NCBI GenBank assembly: GCA_035699085.1
Contig: DASSBG010000015.1
Coordinates: 1 to 64,000 of the forward strand
From: DASSBG01 sp035699085
GTDB lineage: Bacteria > Pseudomonadota > Gammaproteobacteria > Xanthomonadales > Rhodanobacteraceae
Length of the DNA: 64,000 bases
Reading direction: 5' to 3'
In this document: one piece after another, positions 44,463 to 52,945 of the stretch
How positions within the stretch are numbered: position 1 is the first letter of the stretch
Layout: every line of letters begins with the position of its first letter
Program-made: the position numbers and the translations under genes
Notes under the pieces: model-generated
Seen by the model: only the letters and a program-made list of their open reading frames with translations
Databases searched by the model: none
What the model was told of the DNA's origin: nothing

Positions 44463-44632
44463 GCAGGTTGACCGTCCGATTTGGGGCGTCTGGCGCGCTA
44501 CTGTGCGGGCATGGCGGGGCGCTGGCAAGCCCGCCGCACCATTCATTACTTATTAGTTGGGGCACAGCGGCCGCGGGCGTGTCAAGTGTGCCGGATGCGC
44601 GGCGGGTGCGCAGCCGACAGCCGGCCAGCCGT

Positions 44633-45757
44633 TCAGGCCAGCCGCTGGTAGCGGCCGCCGGGCAGGCTGGCCACCACTTGCTGCAGTTCCAGTTCCAGCA
44701 GCATGGACGAAAGCTCGGCAGGCAGCAGGCCGCTGCGCACCGCCAACTCGTCCAGCGCTGCCGGCTCGTGGCCGAGTGCGTCCAGCAGCGTACGCAGGCG
44801 TGGGTCGCTTTCGGCAGCCGTGGTCGTGGCGGCTTCAACGCGGCCATCCACAGCCAGCCGCGCAAACAGGTCCTGCTGCAGCGCCTGCGCCGCCGGGCCC
44901 AGCAGGGCGATCACCTCGTCGGCCTGCTCCACCAGCCGCGCGCCATCCCGGATCAGGCGGTGGCAGCCGCGCTTCAGCGGGTTGTGGATCGAGCCGGGCA
45001 GGACGCAGACTTCACGCCCCTGCTCGGCGGCCAGCCGGGCGGTGATCAACGACCCTGAGCGCAGCCCGGCCTCGACCACCACCGTCGCCATCGCCAGGCC
45101 GGCAATGATGCGGTTGCGGCGCGGGAACTGGTCGGCGCGCGGCGCGGTGCCCAGCGGAAACTCGCTGACCAGCGCGCCGCCGGCGCGCATCGCCGCCGCC
45201 AGCTCGCGGTGCTTGCGCGGGTAAGTCCGGTCGGCGCCGGTGCCGAGTACGGCGATGCTGGCGCCACCGGCCTCAAGCGCCGCGCGGTGGGCGGCGCCGT
45301 CGATGCCGTCGGCCAGGCCGCTGGTCACGACCAGGCCGCTGACCGCCAGACAGCGGGCCAACTCGCACGCGTCCGCCAAGCCTTGCGCGCTGGCGCCGCG
45401 GGCGCCGACCACCGCCACCTGCGGGCGCAGCAGCAGGCCGGCATCGCCGTCGACGAACAGCGCCGCCGGCGGCTGGTCGATGTGCTCCAGCTGCGGCGGG
45501 AAGTCGGCCTCGTCGCAACGCAGCAGGTGGTGGCCCGGCTGCGCCAGCCAGTCGCGGTCGGCCTGGATGCGGCGTCGGTTCGGTGCGCGCACATCGCGTC
45601 GTGCGGCGGAGTCGACGTGCCCCCGGCCGCTCGCGATGGCGTCGCGGGCGGCGCCGGCACTGCCGAATTCGGCCAGCAGGCCGCGCAATGCCGAGGGGCC
45701 GAGCGTGGGCGCGCGCAGCAGGCACAGCCAGGCATCGAGTTCGCTGTCGTCGTCCAT
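44633..45757 (-). CDS. dprA: DNA-processing protein DprA
   Basis: DprA loads RecA onto incoming single-stranded DNA during transformation. The 374-residue product has an N-terminal SAM-like region (LRAPTLGPSALRGLL), a Rossmann core (VAVVGARGASAQGL, SGLVVTSGLADGIDGAAHRAAL, VLGTGADRTYPRKH, SEFPLGTAPRADQFPRRNRI, CVLPGSIHNPLKRGCHRLI) and a C-terminal winged helix. The ATG at 45757 gives the family start; the frame is open upstream. It lies 170 bp upstream of topA. Confidence 0.94.
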   Translation of the reverse strand: MDDDSELDAWLCLLRAPTLGPSALRGLLAEFGSAGAARDAIASGRGHVDSAARRDVRAPNRRRIQADRDWLAQPGHHLLRCDEADFPPQLEHIDQPPAALFVDGDAGLLLRPQVAVVGARGASAQGLADACELARCLAVSGLVVTSGLADGIDGAAHRAALEAGGASIAVLGTGADRTYPRKHRELAAAMRAGGALVSEFPLGTAPRADQFPRRNRIIAGLAMATVVVEAGLRSGSLITARLAAEQGREVCVLPGSIHNPLKRGCHRLIRDGARLVEQADEVIALLGPAAQALQQDLFARLAVDGRVEAATTTAAESDPRLRTLLDALGHEPAALDELAVRSGLLPAELSSMLLELELQQVVASLPGGRYQRLA

Positions 45758-45815
45758 GACGTGGCCGCTGCGCGGCGCGGTGGCGGGCCTGCAAGCGTAG
45801 CCGGCAGGCGCATGA

Positions 45816-45843
45816 CAAACGCGCGGCCGGAGCCGCGCGTTTG
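45816..45843 (-). terminator. Hairpin terminator after the LysM gene
   Basis: CAAACGCGCGGC (45816-45827) and GCCGCGCGTTTG (45832-45843) form a perfect 12-bp stem with a CGGA/TCCG loop, 25 bp past the LysM gene stop on the minus strand. The run of Ts is short (TTTG), so it is terminator-like rather than canonical. Confidence 0.65.
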
Positions 45844-45868
45844 TGCAGGGCAATGCCGACTCAGGCCG

Positions 45869-47008
45869 TCAGTCGGGGGCGCGCAGGGTGTCGCCGAGGT
45901 GCACCGGGCGGATGCCGTCCATCACCAGCCCGTAGCTGACGTGGTTGAAGCTGCGGAAGACCATGACGTGGCCGATATATTCGGCCGGCAGCGTCACCTG
46001 CTCGCCGAAGAACGGCTGGGCCGAGTTGGAGGCGACGTCATCGTGGATCGTTGCGCCCGGCTGGAACATGGCGAAGGTGGTGCCGTTGTCGATGCCGTCG
46101 GCCTGACCCACCGACAGCGCCACCACCTGCAGCGGCCCGGCGGAGTACATGGCGTCGGCAAAGGCGATCACCTTCGCGTCGTCGGGCAGTGCGGCCCGGG
46201 GCGGGTGCGGATAGAAGCTGGCATCGTACGGCTGCGTCGGCATCGGCAGCAGGCGGTCCCCGGCGCGCACTTCCATGGTGGCGTCGTCGAGCAACAGGGT
46301 CGACGGATCGCCCCCGCGCAGCGCCTGGGCGGTGCCGATCACCTGCACCTCGACGCCCAGCGAATCGCCCTTGCCCCAGTGGCCGTCACCGCGGGTCACC
46401 TCCTTCCAGGGGCTGGCGACCAGCGCCACGTTGCTGTCGAGGATGTGACCGACAATGTCGCGGTCGGGCGTGCCGGCGTCGTAGACGCGGTAGGCGTGCG
46501 TCGGCCGCACCACGGCGAATGTCTGCCCCGGCTGGGCGTCCAGGCCGCGGGCATAGAGGAACTGGCCGGGCGTGGCGCGCAGGCGGTTCTCCTCAAGACC
46601 CACGACGTAGGGCGCGGCCTTGACCGCGGCCGCGTCCATCACTTGCAGGTCCTTGAGGAAAGGCTTCACCGCCTTCAGCGGTATCGCGGGAACCGCCTCG
46701 CCCAGCGCCGTCGCGCGAGCCCGCGGCTCCAGGACCACCCGCGCACCGCCGCCCTGATCGCCAGGGTAGGCCAGCTTCAGCACGTCCCCGGGATAGATCA
46801 GGTGCGGATTGTGCACCTGCGGGTTGGCGCGCCAGATTTCGGGCCACAGCCAAGGCTTGGCCAGGAAGCGCGCCGAAATATCCCACAGCGTGTCGCCCTG
46901 CTTGACCACGTAGGTCTCCGGGTGGCCGGGCTTCAGGGTGGTCGTTGCCGCCACCGCAACCACGGCAAAGGCCAGGCCGGACATCAACGCAAGTGATTTC
47001 TTAAGCAT
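45869..47008 (-). CDS. LysM domain exported protein
   Basis: The 379-residue product starts MLKKSLALMSGLAFAVVAVA, a signal peptide, followed by a LysM peptidoglycan-binding domain at about 32-80 (TYVVKQGDTLWDISARFL, NPHLIYPGDVLKL). The rest (about 110-375) is a beta-rich region of unknown function found in proteins encoded next to dprA and def in this group. An in-frame start 16 codons upstream would destroy the signal peptide. It is divergent from def. Confidence 0.88.
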   Translation of the reverse strand: MLKKSLALMSGLAFAVVAVAATTTLKPGHPETYVVKQGDTLWDISARFLAKPWLWPEIWRANPQVHNPHLIYPGDVLKLAYPGDQGGGARVVLEPRARATALGEAVPAIPLKAVKPFLKDLQVMDAAAVKAAPYVVGLEENRLRATPGQFLYARGLDAQPGQTFAVVRPTHAYRVYDAGTPDRDIVGHILDSNVALVASPWKEVTRGDGHWGKGDSLGVEVQVIGTAQALRGGDPSTLLLDDATMEVRAGDRLLPMPTQPYDASFYPHPPRAALPDDAKVIAFADAMYSAGPLQVVALSVGQADGIDNGTTFAMFQPGATIHDDVASNSAQPFFGEQVTLPAEYIGHVMVFRSFNHVSYGLVMDGIRPVHLGDTLRAPD

Positions 47009-47154
47009 GGCGGGTAATCCCCAGAATTGCCAGCAGTTTCGGCGAGTGTAACCCAAAAGCCCCTGTCACGAACGAATTTGTGGCGGGTGCCGCGGCTGCG
47101 CCCGAACCGGGCCAAAACGCGCCGCAGGTCCCTGCATCGCGCCTGCCCGCCGCG

Positions 47155-47160
47155 TACAAT
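47155..47160 (+). promoter_or_regulatory. Candidate -10 (TACAAT) for def
   Basis: TACAAT about 90 bp before the def start in the 243-bp spacer between the divergent LysM gene and def. No good -35 could be paired with it. On the minus strand GGGTTACACT at about 47047-47056 is a candidate -10 for the LysM gene. Confidence 0.35.
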
Positions 47161-47251
47161 AAGCCCGATCATAAGCGCTTGTCGCGCTTGCGTTTCGCCA
47201 ATTTGCCCGCAGTTTGCTCGTGGCAGTGGCTTTACCGACGGAACACCCATC

Positions 47252-47773
47252 ATGGCTCGACTTGAGGTACTCGAATTTCCCGATCCGCGCCTGCGCACCA
47301 AGGCGCAGCCGGTGCGCGAGTTCGATGCGGCGCTGAAGCAACTGGTCGCCGACATGTTCGAGACCATGTACGAGGCGCCCGGCATTGGCCTGGCCGCCAC
47401 CCAGGTCAACGTGCACCAGCAGTTGCTGGTGCTTGATGTCAGCGACGATCAAGGCGATCCACGCGTGTTCATCAACCCGCGCATTGTCTCGCGCGAGGGC
47501 GAGGAAGTCTCGCAGGAGGGCTGCCTGTCGGTGCCCAACATCTACGCCGACGTCAAGCGCGCGGCGCAAGTCGAGGTCGAGGCCGTCGATGTCGACGGCA
47601 AGCCCTTCACGGTCGCTGCGGATGGCCTGCTGGCCGTCTGCATCCAGCACGAGATGGACCACCTCAACGGCAAGCTGTTCGTCGACTACCTGTCGCCGCT
47701 GAAGCGCGAGATGGTGCGGCGCAAGCTGGAGAAGGCGCGCCGCCAGGCGCAGCCCGCCGCGGCCAGCGCCTGA
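47252..47773 (+). CDS. def: Peptide deformylase
   Basis: Def removes the N-formyl group from nascent proteins. The 173-residue product has all three motifs: GIGLAATQV, EGCLSVP (metal Cys) and QHEMDHLNG (HExxH-type metal His and catalytic Glu). The ATG at 47252 gives MARLEVLEFPDPRLR, the usual start. fmt follows 10 bp later, the classic def-fmt pair. Confidence 0.96.
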   Translation: MARLEVLEFPDPRLRTKAQPVREFDAALKQLVADMFETMYEAPGIGLAATQVNVHQQLLVLDVSDDQGDPRVFINPRIVSREGEEVSQEGCLSVPNIYADVKRAAQVEVEAVDVDGKPFTVAADGLLAVCIQHEMDHLNGKLFVDYLSPLKREMVRRKLEKARRQAQPAAASA

Positions 47774-47783
47774 CCGCGCGCCG

Positions 47784-48728
47784 ATGCAGCGCGCCCTGCG
47801 GCTGGTTTTTGCCGGTACCCCCGAGTTCGCCGTTCCCTGCCTGGCCGCCTGCCGCGACAGCGGCGCCGAGGTCGTGGCCGTCTACACCCAACCTGACCGC
47901 CCGGCGGGCCGCGGCCGCGCGCTGACGCCGAGTCCGGTCAAGCGTGCCGCACTGGCCGCGGGCCTGGCGGTCGAGCAGCCCGAGACGCTGAAGTCGCCCG
48001 CGGCGCGCGCCCGGCTTGCGGAGCTGGCCCCGGACCTGCTGGTGGTCGTCGCCTACGGCTTGATCCTGCCACGCAAGGTGCTGGCGATTCCGGCACTGGG
48101 CTGCTGGAACGTGCATGCCAGCTTGTTGCCGCGCTGGCGCGGCGCGGCGCCGATCCAGCGCGCCATCCTCGCCGGCGATGCCGAGACCGGCGTCGACCTG
48201 ATGCAGATGGAGCCGGGACTGGATACCGGGCCGGTGCTGCTGGAGCGTCGCACGCCCATCCATGCCGATGATACCGGTGGCTCGCTGCATGATCGGTTGT
48301 CTGTGCTGGGCGCCGACGTGCTGGCCGAAGCCCTGGCGCGGGTGATGGCCGGCGAGACGCTTGCGGCGACGCCGCAGCCGGAAGACGGCACGACCTACGC
48401 CCACAAGCTGGACAAGGCGGAGGCCGCGCTGGATTTTGCCGAATCCGTCAGTGCTCTGGAGCGACGCGTGCGCGCTTTCAATCCGTGGCCGGTCGCCGTC
48501 GCGGACATTGCCGGCGAGCGCCTGCGCATCTGGCGCGCGGTTGGCGGGACCGGGGAGCGGGGACCGGGGACCGGTGCGCCGGGAACGATTGTCGCCGCGA
48601 GCCGCGAAGGCATCGACATCGCCTGCCGCGAAGGCGTCCTGCGCCTGCTTGAGGTACAGCGCGCCGGCGGCCGCCGGATGTCCGTCGCCGACTATCTCAA
48701 CGCCCGTCCCGACCTCCGCCGTGGCTGA
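47784..48728 (+). CDS. fmt: Methionyl-tRNA formyltransferase
   Basis: Fmt formylates initiator Met-tRNA. The 314-residue product has LRLVFAGTPEFAVPCL, the folate/catalytic region GCWNVHASLLPRWRGAAPI (catalytic Asn and His) and D-x-G in GLDTGPVLL. In the C-terminal OB domain a 14-residue stretch near 255-268, GTGERGPGTGAPGT, is encoded by six heptamers of the GGGACCG class (48546-48587), the same class that fills the spacers. It probably forms a surface loop. Confidence 0.95.
   Translation: MQRALRLVFAGTPEFAVPCLAACRDSGAEVVAVYTQPDRPAGRGRALTPSPVKRAALAAGLAVEQPETLKSPAARARLAELAPDLLVVVAYGLILPRKVLAIPALGCWNVHASLLPRWRGAAPIQRAILAGDAETGVDLMQMEPGLDTGPVLLERRTPIHADDTGGSLHDRLSVLGADVLAEALARVMAGETLAATPQPEDGTTYAHKLDKAEAALDFAESVSALERRVRAFNPWPVAVADIAGERLRIWRAVGGTGERGPGTGAPGTIVAASREGIDIACREGVLRLLEVQRAGGRRMSVADYLNARPDLRRG
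48546..48587 (+). repeat. In-frame heptamer array inside fmt
   Basis: Six 7-bp units (mostly GGGACCG, with GGGAGCG, GTGCGCC and GGGAACG variants), 42 bp in all, so the reading frame is kept. The units match the intergenic GGGAATC/GGGACCC heptamer class. Confidence 0.8.
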
Positions 48729-48844
48729 TCGGTGGCCAGCGCGGCGGGTATCGCGCCTTCGGCGCTCGCAGCGATGTGCCGTCGAAAAGCCCGCCCGCCG
48801 GCCACGAACCCGAAGGGCGCGGAAAAGGGGTGCTCTTTCTTTTG

Positions 48845-48878
48845 GTTACTTTTCTTTGAGCAAGCAAAGAAAAGTAAC
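48845..48878. repeat. AT-rich hairpin GTTACTTTTCTTTG
   Basis: Perfect 14-bp arms (48845-48858 and 48865-48878) with loop AGCAAG, in a GC-rich spacer. TTTCTTTTG directly before it and the motif itself recur in many proteobacterial genomes as an intergenic palindrome, from memory. A bidirectional terminator is possible. Confidence 0.7.
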
Positions 48879-48982
48879 GAGCGCCGAGGGCGCGATACGG
48901 AGCGCCGCAGGCGCGACGCGCACAAGCGTAACGAGCGCCGAAGGCGCGATACGGAGTGCCGCAGGCGAGACACGAGCGAGGA
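48875..48982 (+). repeat. Two tandem 54-bp units before rsmB
   Basis: Units begin TAACGAGCGCCGA at 48875 and 48929 and share GGCGCGATACGGAG and GCCGCAGGCG. The GCGAGGACC at the end of the second unit is the likely ribosome site of rsmB. Confidence 0.7.
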
Positions 48983-48988
48983 CCAGCC

Positions 48989-50302
48989 ATGAATGACGTG
49001 CGCGCCCACGCCGCCAAAGCGCTCGCAGCCGTCGTCGACGACGGCGCCTCCCTGCGCGCCGTCATGGCGCGCAATCTGCCCACGGTGGCCGACCCGCGCG
49101 ACCGCGCGCTGCTGACCGCGCTGGCCAGCGAAGGCGCGCGCTGGTGGCTGCGCTACGAGCCGGCACTGGCCGGCCTGCTGTCCAAGCCGCTGCCGCGCCG
49201 CGAGGCGGCGGTGCGCGCACTGCTGGTGCTGGGCCTGGTGCAGCTCGAAGTATTGTCGATGCCGGCCTACGCGGCGGTGGCGGCAACCGTGCAGGCGATG
49301 CGCGCGCTGGGCCGCGAGCGCTACGCAGGTTTGGCCAACGCCGTATTGCGCCGCTGGTTGCGCGAGCGCAAGGCGCGCCTGGCGCGGCTTGACGCGGAAC
49401 CGGGCACGCGCCATGCCATGCCGGCCTGGCTGCTGCAGGCGCTGCGTGCCGACTGGCCCGGCGACTTCGACGCGCTGCTTGCGGCCGGCAACCAGGCGCC
49501 GGCCCCGACCCTGCGGGTCAATCGTCGCCACGGCAGCCGTGACGCCTATCGGGCGCGTCTGGTTGAAGCCGGTATCGAGGCGGCGGCGCAGCCATGGTTG
49601 CCGGACGCGCTGGTCCTGGCGCACAACCTCGACGTGCGCCGGCTGCCCGGCTTCGCCGACGGCGACGTGTCGGTGCAGGACGGCGCGGCGCAAGCCGCCG
49701 TCGGCCTGCTGGCCGCGGGCGCGGGCCAGCGCGTCCTCGACGCCTGTGCCGCGCCGGGCGGCAAGACCGCCCATCTGCTGGAAGGCGCCGACCTCGACCT
49801 GTTGGCCCTGGACAGTGACGCCACCCGGCTGGAGCGCGTTGGCGAAAACCTCGCGCGGCTGGGCCTGCGTGCGCGCCTGTGCGAGGGCGATGCCGGTGCC
49901 CGCGACTGGTGGGACGGCCGGCCATTCCAGCGCATCCTGCTGGACGCGCCGTGCTCCGCCACCGGCGTGATCCGCCGCCATCCCGACATCAAGCTGCACC
50001 GCCGCGCATCGGACATCCCGGCCCTGGCGGCGGCCCAGGCGCAGCTGCTTGCGAACCTGTGGCCTATGCTGGCGCCCGGCGGTCGCCTACTCTATGCGAC
50101 GTGCTCCGTGCTGCGGGCGGAGAACGAAGCGGTGCTGATGCCGTTCCTGGCGGCCAACCGCGATGCGCGTGCGGCCACGCCCGATTGCGGCGTGGGCCGG
50201 CGCGCCGGTCCGGGCTGGCAGTTTCTGCCCGGTGACGATGGCGTGGACGGCATGTTCTATGCGGTACTGGAGAAGCATGGGGAGGCCAAGGCCGCGGCTT
50301 GA
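48989..50302 (+). CDS. rsmB: 16S rRNA m5C967 methyltransferase RsmB
   Basis: RsmB methylates C967 of 16S rRNA. The 437-residue product has an N-terminal NusB-like RNA-binding domain (VLGLVQLEVLSMPAYAAV, NAVLRRWLRER) and a Rossmann methyltransferase domain with VLDACAAPGGKTAHLLE, DAPCSATGVIRRHPD (Cys) and LLYATCSVLRAENE (catalytic Cys). GAGG precedes the ATG at 48989, within repeat DNA. The 3' end overlaps the DUF4390 start by 26 bp. Confidence 0.95.
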   Translation: MNDVRAHAAKALAAVVDDGASLRAVMARNLPTVADPRDRALLTALASEGARWWLRYEPALAGLLSKPLPRREAAVRALLVLGLVQLEVLSMPAYAAVAATVQAMRALGRERYAGLANAVLRRWLRERKARLARLDAEPGTRHAMPAWLLQALRADWPGDFDALLAAGNQAPAPTLRVNRRHGSRDAYRARLVEAGIEAAAQPWLPDALVLAHNLDVRRLPGFADGDVSVQDGAAQAAVGLLAAGAGQRVLDACAAPGGKTAHLLEGADLDLLALDSDATRLERVGENLARLGLRARLCEGDAGARDWWDGRPFQRILLDAPCSATGVIRRHPDIKLHRRASDIPALAAAQAQLLANLWPMLAPGGRLLYATCSVLRAENEAVLMPFLAANRDARAATPDCGVGRRAGPGWQFLPGDDGVDGMFYAVLEKHGEAKAAA

Positions 50303-50810
50303 GCGCGTGCTGCTGCTCGCGGCCTTCCTTGCGCTCGCGGGGTGCCAGCCCGGCGAGGCGCCGCGGCTGGTGATCGACGCGGCTGCCATCCACCGCCAGG
50401 GCGGCGCGGCCGAACTGCGCGCGCGGATCGACTTCCGTCCCAGCGAAGTGCAGCTCGACGCCCTCGAACACGGTGTGCCACTGGTGCTCGGACTCACCGT
50501 GGGTGGAGACGGCGCGGCACCGCCCGCGCGGCTCAACCTGTCGCTGCGCTACTTCCCGCTGAGCCGGCGCTACCGCCTGCGCGTCGAGCCGGGCGCGCAG
50601 GACGCCAGCTTTGCCTTGCGCGGTTACCTGTTCGATGCACTCGACCGCCTGCGTGTGCCGCTGGCCCACGATCCCTGCGTGGCGCCGGGCAGTTGCCGCA
50701 TCGAAGTGCATTTCGACTACGCGGCGCTGCCGGGTGCGCTGCGCTTGCCGGCCCTGCTGCGCGGCGCCTGGCGCGTGCCGCCGGCGCACCATGCGGTGGA
50801 TGCCTCGTGA
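50277..50810 (+). CDS. DUF4390 family lipoprotein
   Basis: The 177-residue product from the ATG at 50277 has a short basic start, a hydrophobic stretch VLLLAAFLALAG and Cys at 23 in a lipobox (LAGC), so a lipid-anchored protein is likely. RYFPLSRRYRLRV and GSCRIEVHFDYAALPGALRLPALL are DUF4390 marks. A GTG at 50307 is an alternative. It always seems to sit between rsmB and ntrY in this group; its role is unknown, though coupling to NtrY is suggested by the GTGA overlap. Confidence 0.85.
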   Translation: MGRPRPRLERVLLLAAFLALAGCQPGEAPRLVIDAAAIHRQGGAAELRARIDFRPSEVQLDALEHGVPLVLGLTVGGDGAAPPARLNLSLRYFPLSRRYRLRVEPGAQDASFALRGYLFDALDRLRVPLAHDPCVAPGSCRIEVHFDYAALPGALRLPALLRGAWRVPPAHHAVDAS

Positions 50811-52945
50811 GCCGGGCCTGGCGCGTCGGTTCCTGGCTGCTGCTGGTGGCGGCACTGTACGCGGTGGCCGTGGTGCTGGCGCTGGACGTGGTGGCGCCCA
50901 GCCCGCGTCTGGGCCGCTGGTACGTCTGGCTGGCGGTGGCGGCGGCGCTGGCACTGGCCTGGCTGCTCGCGGTCATCGTGCGCCAGTGGCTGCGGCTGCG
51001 CCAGCGCGTGCGGCGCGGCGAGCCGGGCGCGCGGCTGACCCGGCGGCTGGTCGGACGCTTCGCGCTTATCGCGCTGCCGCCGGCGCTGGTGGTCTACGCC
51101 TTCTCGCTGAATTTCCTCGTGCTGACGGTGGACGCCTGGTTCAACGTTCGCCTGGAGCACGCGCTGGACAACGCGCTCAGCCTGGACCGGTTGTACGTCG
51201 GCAACCGGCTGGCGGCGGCCGAGCAGCAGGTGGGCGCGGTGCTGCCGCAGCTTGCCGGCGCGCCGGACGCACGCTTGCAGCAGGCGCTGGAGGACGCACT
51301 GGACCGCATCGACGCGCTGCAGCTGTCGGTGCTCACCGCCCAAGGCCGCAGCGAGGCCGTGGCCAGCGCCGACCCGCAATGGATCACGCCGCCGCCGCTC
51401 GATACCACCATGCTGACGCAGCTGCGCGGCACCGGCCGCTACGCCGCCGCCGAACCGTTGCACGACCAGCTGGTGTTGCGCGTGGTGCTGCCGATGCAAT
51501 CGGGCCCCGGATCGCAGCAGCGGGTGCTGCAGGCGCTGTACGCGCTGCCGCCGCGGATGGCGGCACTGAGCCAGCAGATCGAAGGCGCGCGGTTTGACTT
51601 CGAGCGCCTGAAGTTTTTGCGCGGTGCCTTGAAGTTGTCCTTCGTGCTGATCCTGAGCTTCGTGGTGCTGCTGTCGCTGCTGGCGGCGCTGCTGGCGGCG
51701 GTGGCGGTGGCGCGCCGGTTGTTGGCGCCCATCGGCCAGCTGGCGGCAGCCACGCGCACGCTGGGCGAGGGCCGCTACGACATCGCGCTGCCCAGCGGCC
51801 GCGACGACGAGCTGGGCTTTCTGCTCGACTCCTTTGCCGGCATGACGACGCGGCTGCAGCAGGCGAGCAGCGAAGCCGAGGCCAGCCGCGCCGAAATCGA
51901 GCGCCAGCGCACCTACCTGGAGACGGTGCTTGAGCGGCTGTCGTCCGGCGTGCTCGGTTTCGATGCGCAAGGCTGCCTGCGCAGCGCCAACCGCGCCGCC
52001 AGCGACATCCTCGAACTGCCATTGACCGCGCAGCTCGGGGCGACGCTGCAGCAACTGCAGGCGGCGGCGCCGGCGCTGGCACCACTGCTCGAGCGCATCG
52101 CCCAGCATCGCGGCGACCGTGGCCGCCAGTGGCGTGAGGAAGTGCGCTTGCGCAATGCCGACGGCACCGCCCTCAGCCTGATGCTGCGCGGCACGGCGCT
52201 TGGCGACGGCGGCGGCATGGTGGTGGTGTTCGACGACCAGACGGCGCTCGACCGCGCACAGCGCGATGCTGCCTGGGCGGAGGTGGCGCGGCGCCTGGCG
52301 CACGAGGTCAAGAACCCGCTGACGCCGATCCGGCTGGCGGCAGAGCGTGTGCACCACCGGCTGCGCGGCAAGCTGGGCGAGGCGGACGCCGAGATGCTCG
52401 CCCGCGCCACCGGCACCATCGTCAGCCAGGTCGACGCGCTGAAGGCGCTGGTCAATGCCTTCGGCGATTACGCACGCAACCCGCCGCTGGTGCTGGAGCG
52501 CCAGCCGCTGGACGCGCTGGTGCGCGAGGTGCTGGATCTCTACGACGGAGATCCGCGCATGCGCATCGAGGCCGATCTGCGGGCTGGCGAGGCGCAGGTG
52601 ATGGCCGATGCCGGCAAGCTGCGCCAGCTGCTGCACAACCTGATCAAGAACGCGCTGGAGGCACTCGATGGCGAGCGCCTGCGGCTGCGCGTGACGACCG
52701 CTGCCGATGCCGCCGAGGTCAGCCTCAGCGTGGCCGACAACGGGCCCGGGCTGCCGGCCGGCTTCGACGCCGGCTGGTTCGAGCCCTACGTCACGGGCAA
52801 ACCGCAAGGCAGCGGCCTCGGGCTTGCCGTGGTCAAGAAGATTGCGGAGGAACATGGCGGCCAGGTTCACGCCGCCAACGGCGCGCGCGGAGGCGCCGAA
52901 TTCGTCCTCGTCCTGCCGCGCGCGCCAGAGCCGGAGCCCGCATGA
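50807..52945 (+). CDS. ntrY: Sensor histidine kinase NtrY
   Basis: The 712-residue membrane kinase has three or four N-terminal membrane segments (within 8-110), a periplasmic region, a further segment near 285-310 (LSFVLILSFVVLLSLLAALL), HAMP, PAS (about 370-480), HisKA with ARRLAHEVKNPLTPIRLAAERV, and an ATPase lobe (LLHNLIKNALEAL, SVADNGPGLP, GSGLGLAVVKKIAEEHGG). The GTG overlaps the DUF4390 stop. Normally ntrX follows directly; here the ATGA overlap leads into a glycosyltransferase and ntrX lies 5.9 kb away. Confidence 0.94.
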   Translation: MSRAWRVGSWLLLVAALYAVAVVLALDVVAPSPRLGRWYVWLAVAAALALAWLLAVIVRQWLRLRQRVRRGEPGARLTRRLVGRFALIALPPALVVYAFSLNFLVLTVDAWFNVRLEHALDNALSLDRLYVGNRLAAAEQQVGAVLPQLAGAPDARLQQALEDALDRIDALQLSVLTAQGRSEAVASADPQWITPPPLDTTMLTQLRGTGRYAAAEPLHDQLVLRVVLPMQSGPGSQQRVLQALYALPPRMAALSQQIEGARFDFERLKFLRGALKLSFVLILSFVVLLSLLAALLAAVAVARRLLAPIGQLAAATRTLGEGRYDIALPSGRDDELGFLLDSFAGMTTRLQQASSEAEASRAEIERQRTYLETVLERLSSGVLGFDAQGCLRSANRAASDILELPLTAQLGATLQQLQAAAPALAPLLERIAQHRGDRGRQWREEVRLRNADGTALSLMLRGTALGDGGGMVVVFDDQTALDRAQRDAAWAEVARRLAHEVKNPLTPIRLAAERVHHRLRGKLGEADAEMLARATGTIVSQVDALKALVNAFGDYARNPPLVLERQPLDALVREVLDLYDGDPRMRIEADLRAGEAQVMADAGKLRQLLHNLIKNALEALDGERLRLRVTTAADAAEVSLSVADNGPGLPAGFDAGWFEPYVTGKPQGSGLGLAVVKKIAEEHGGQVHAANGARGGAEFVLVLPRAPEPEPA

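Larger units (their letters stand above)
48729..48988. other. 260-bp fmt-rsmB spacer with hairpin and tandem repeat
   Basis: No gene. It contains a 14-bp perfect hairpin (48845-48878), flanked by CTTTCTTTTG on one side, and two 54-bp units (48875-48928 and 48929-48982) of the AACGAGCGCCGA-GGGCGCGATACGG form. The second unit runs into the rsmB ribosome site. Confidence 0.7.
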
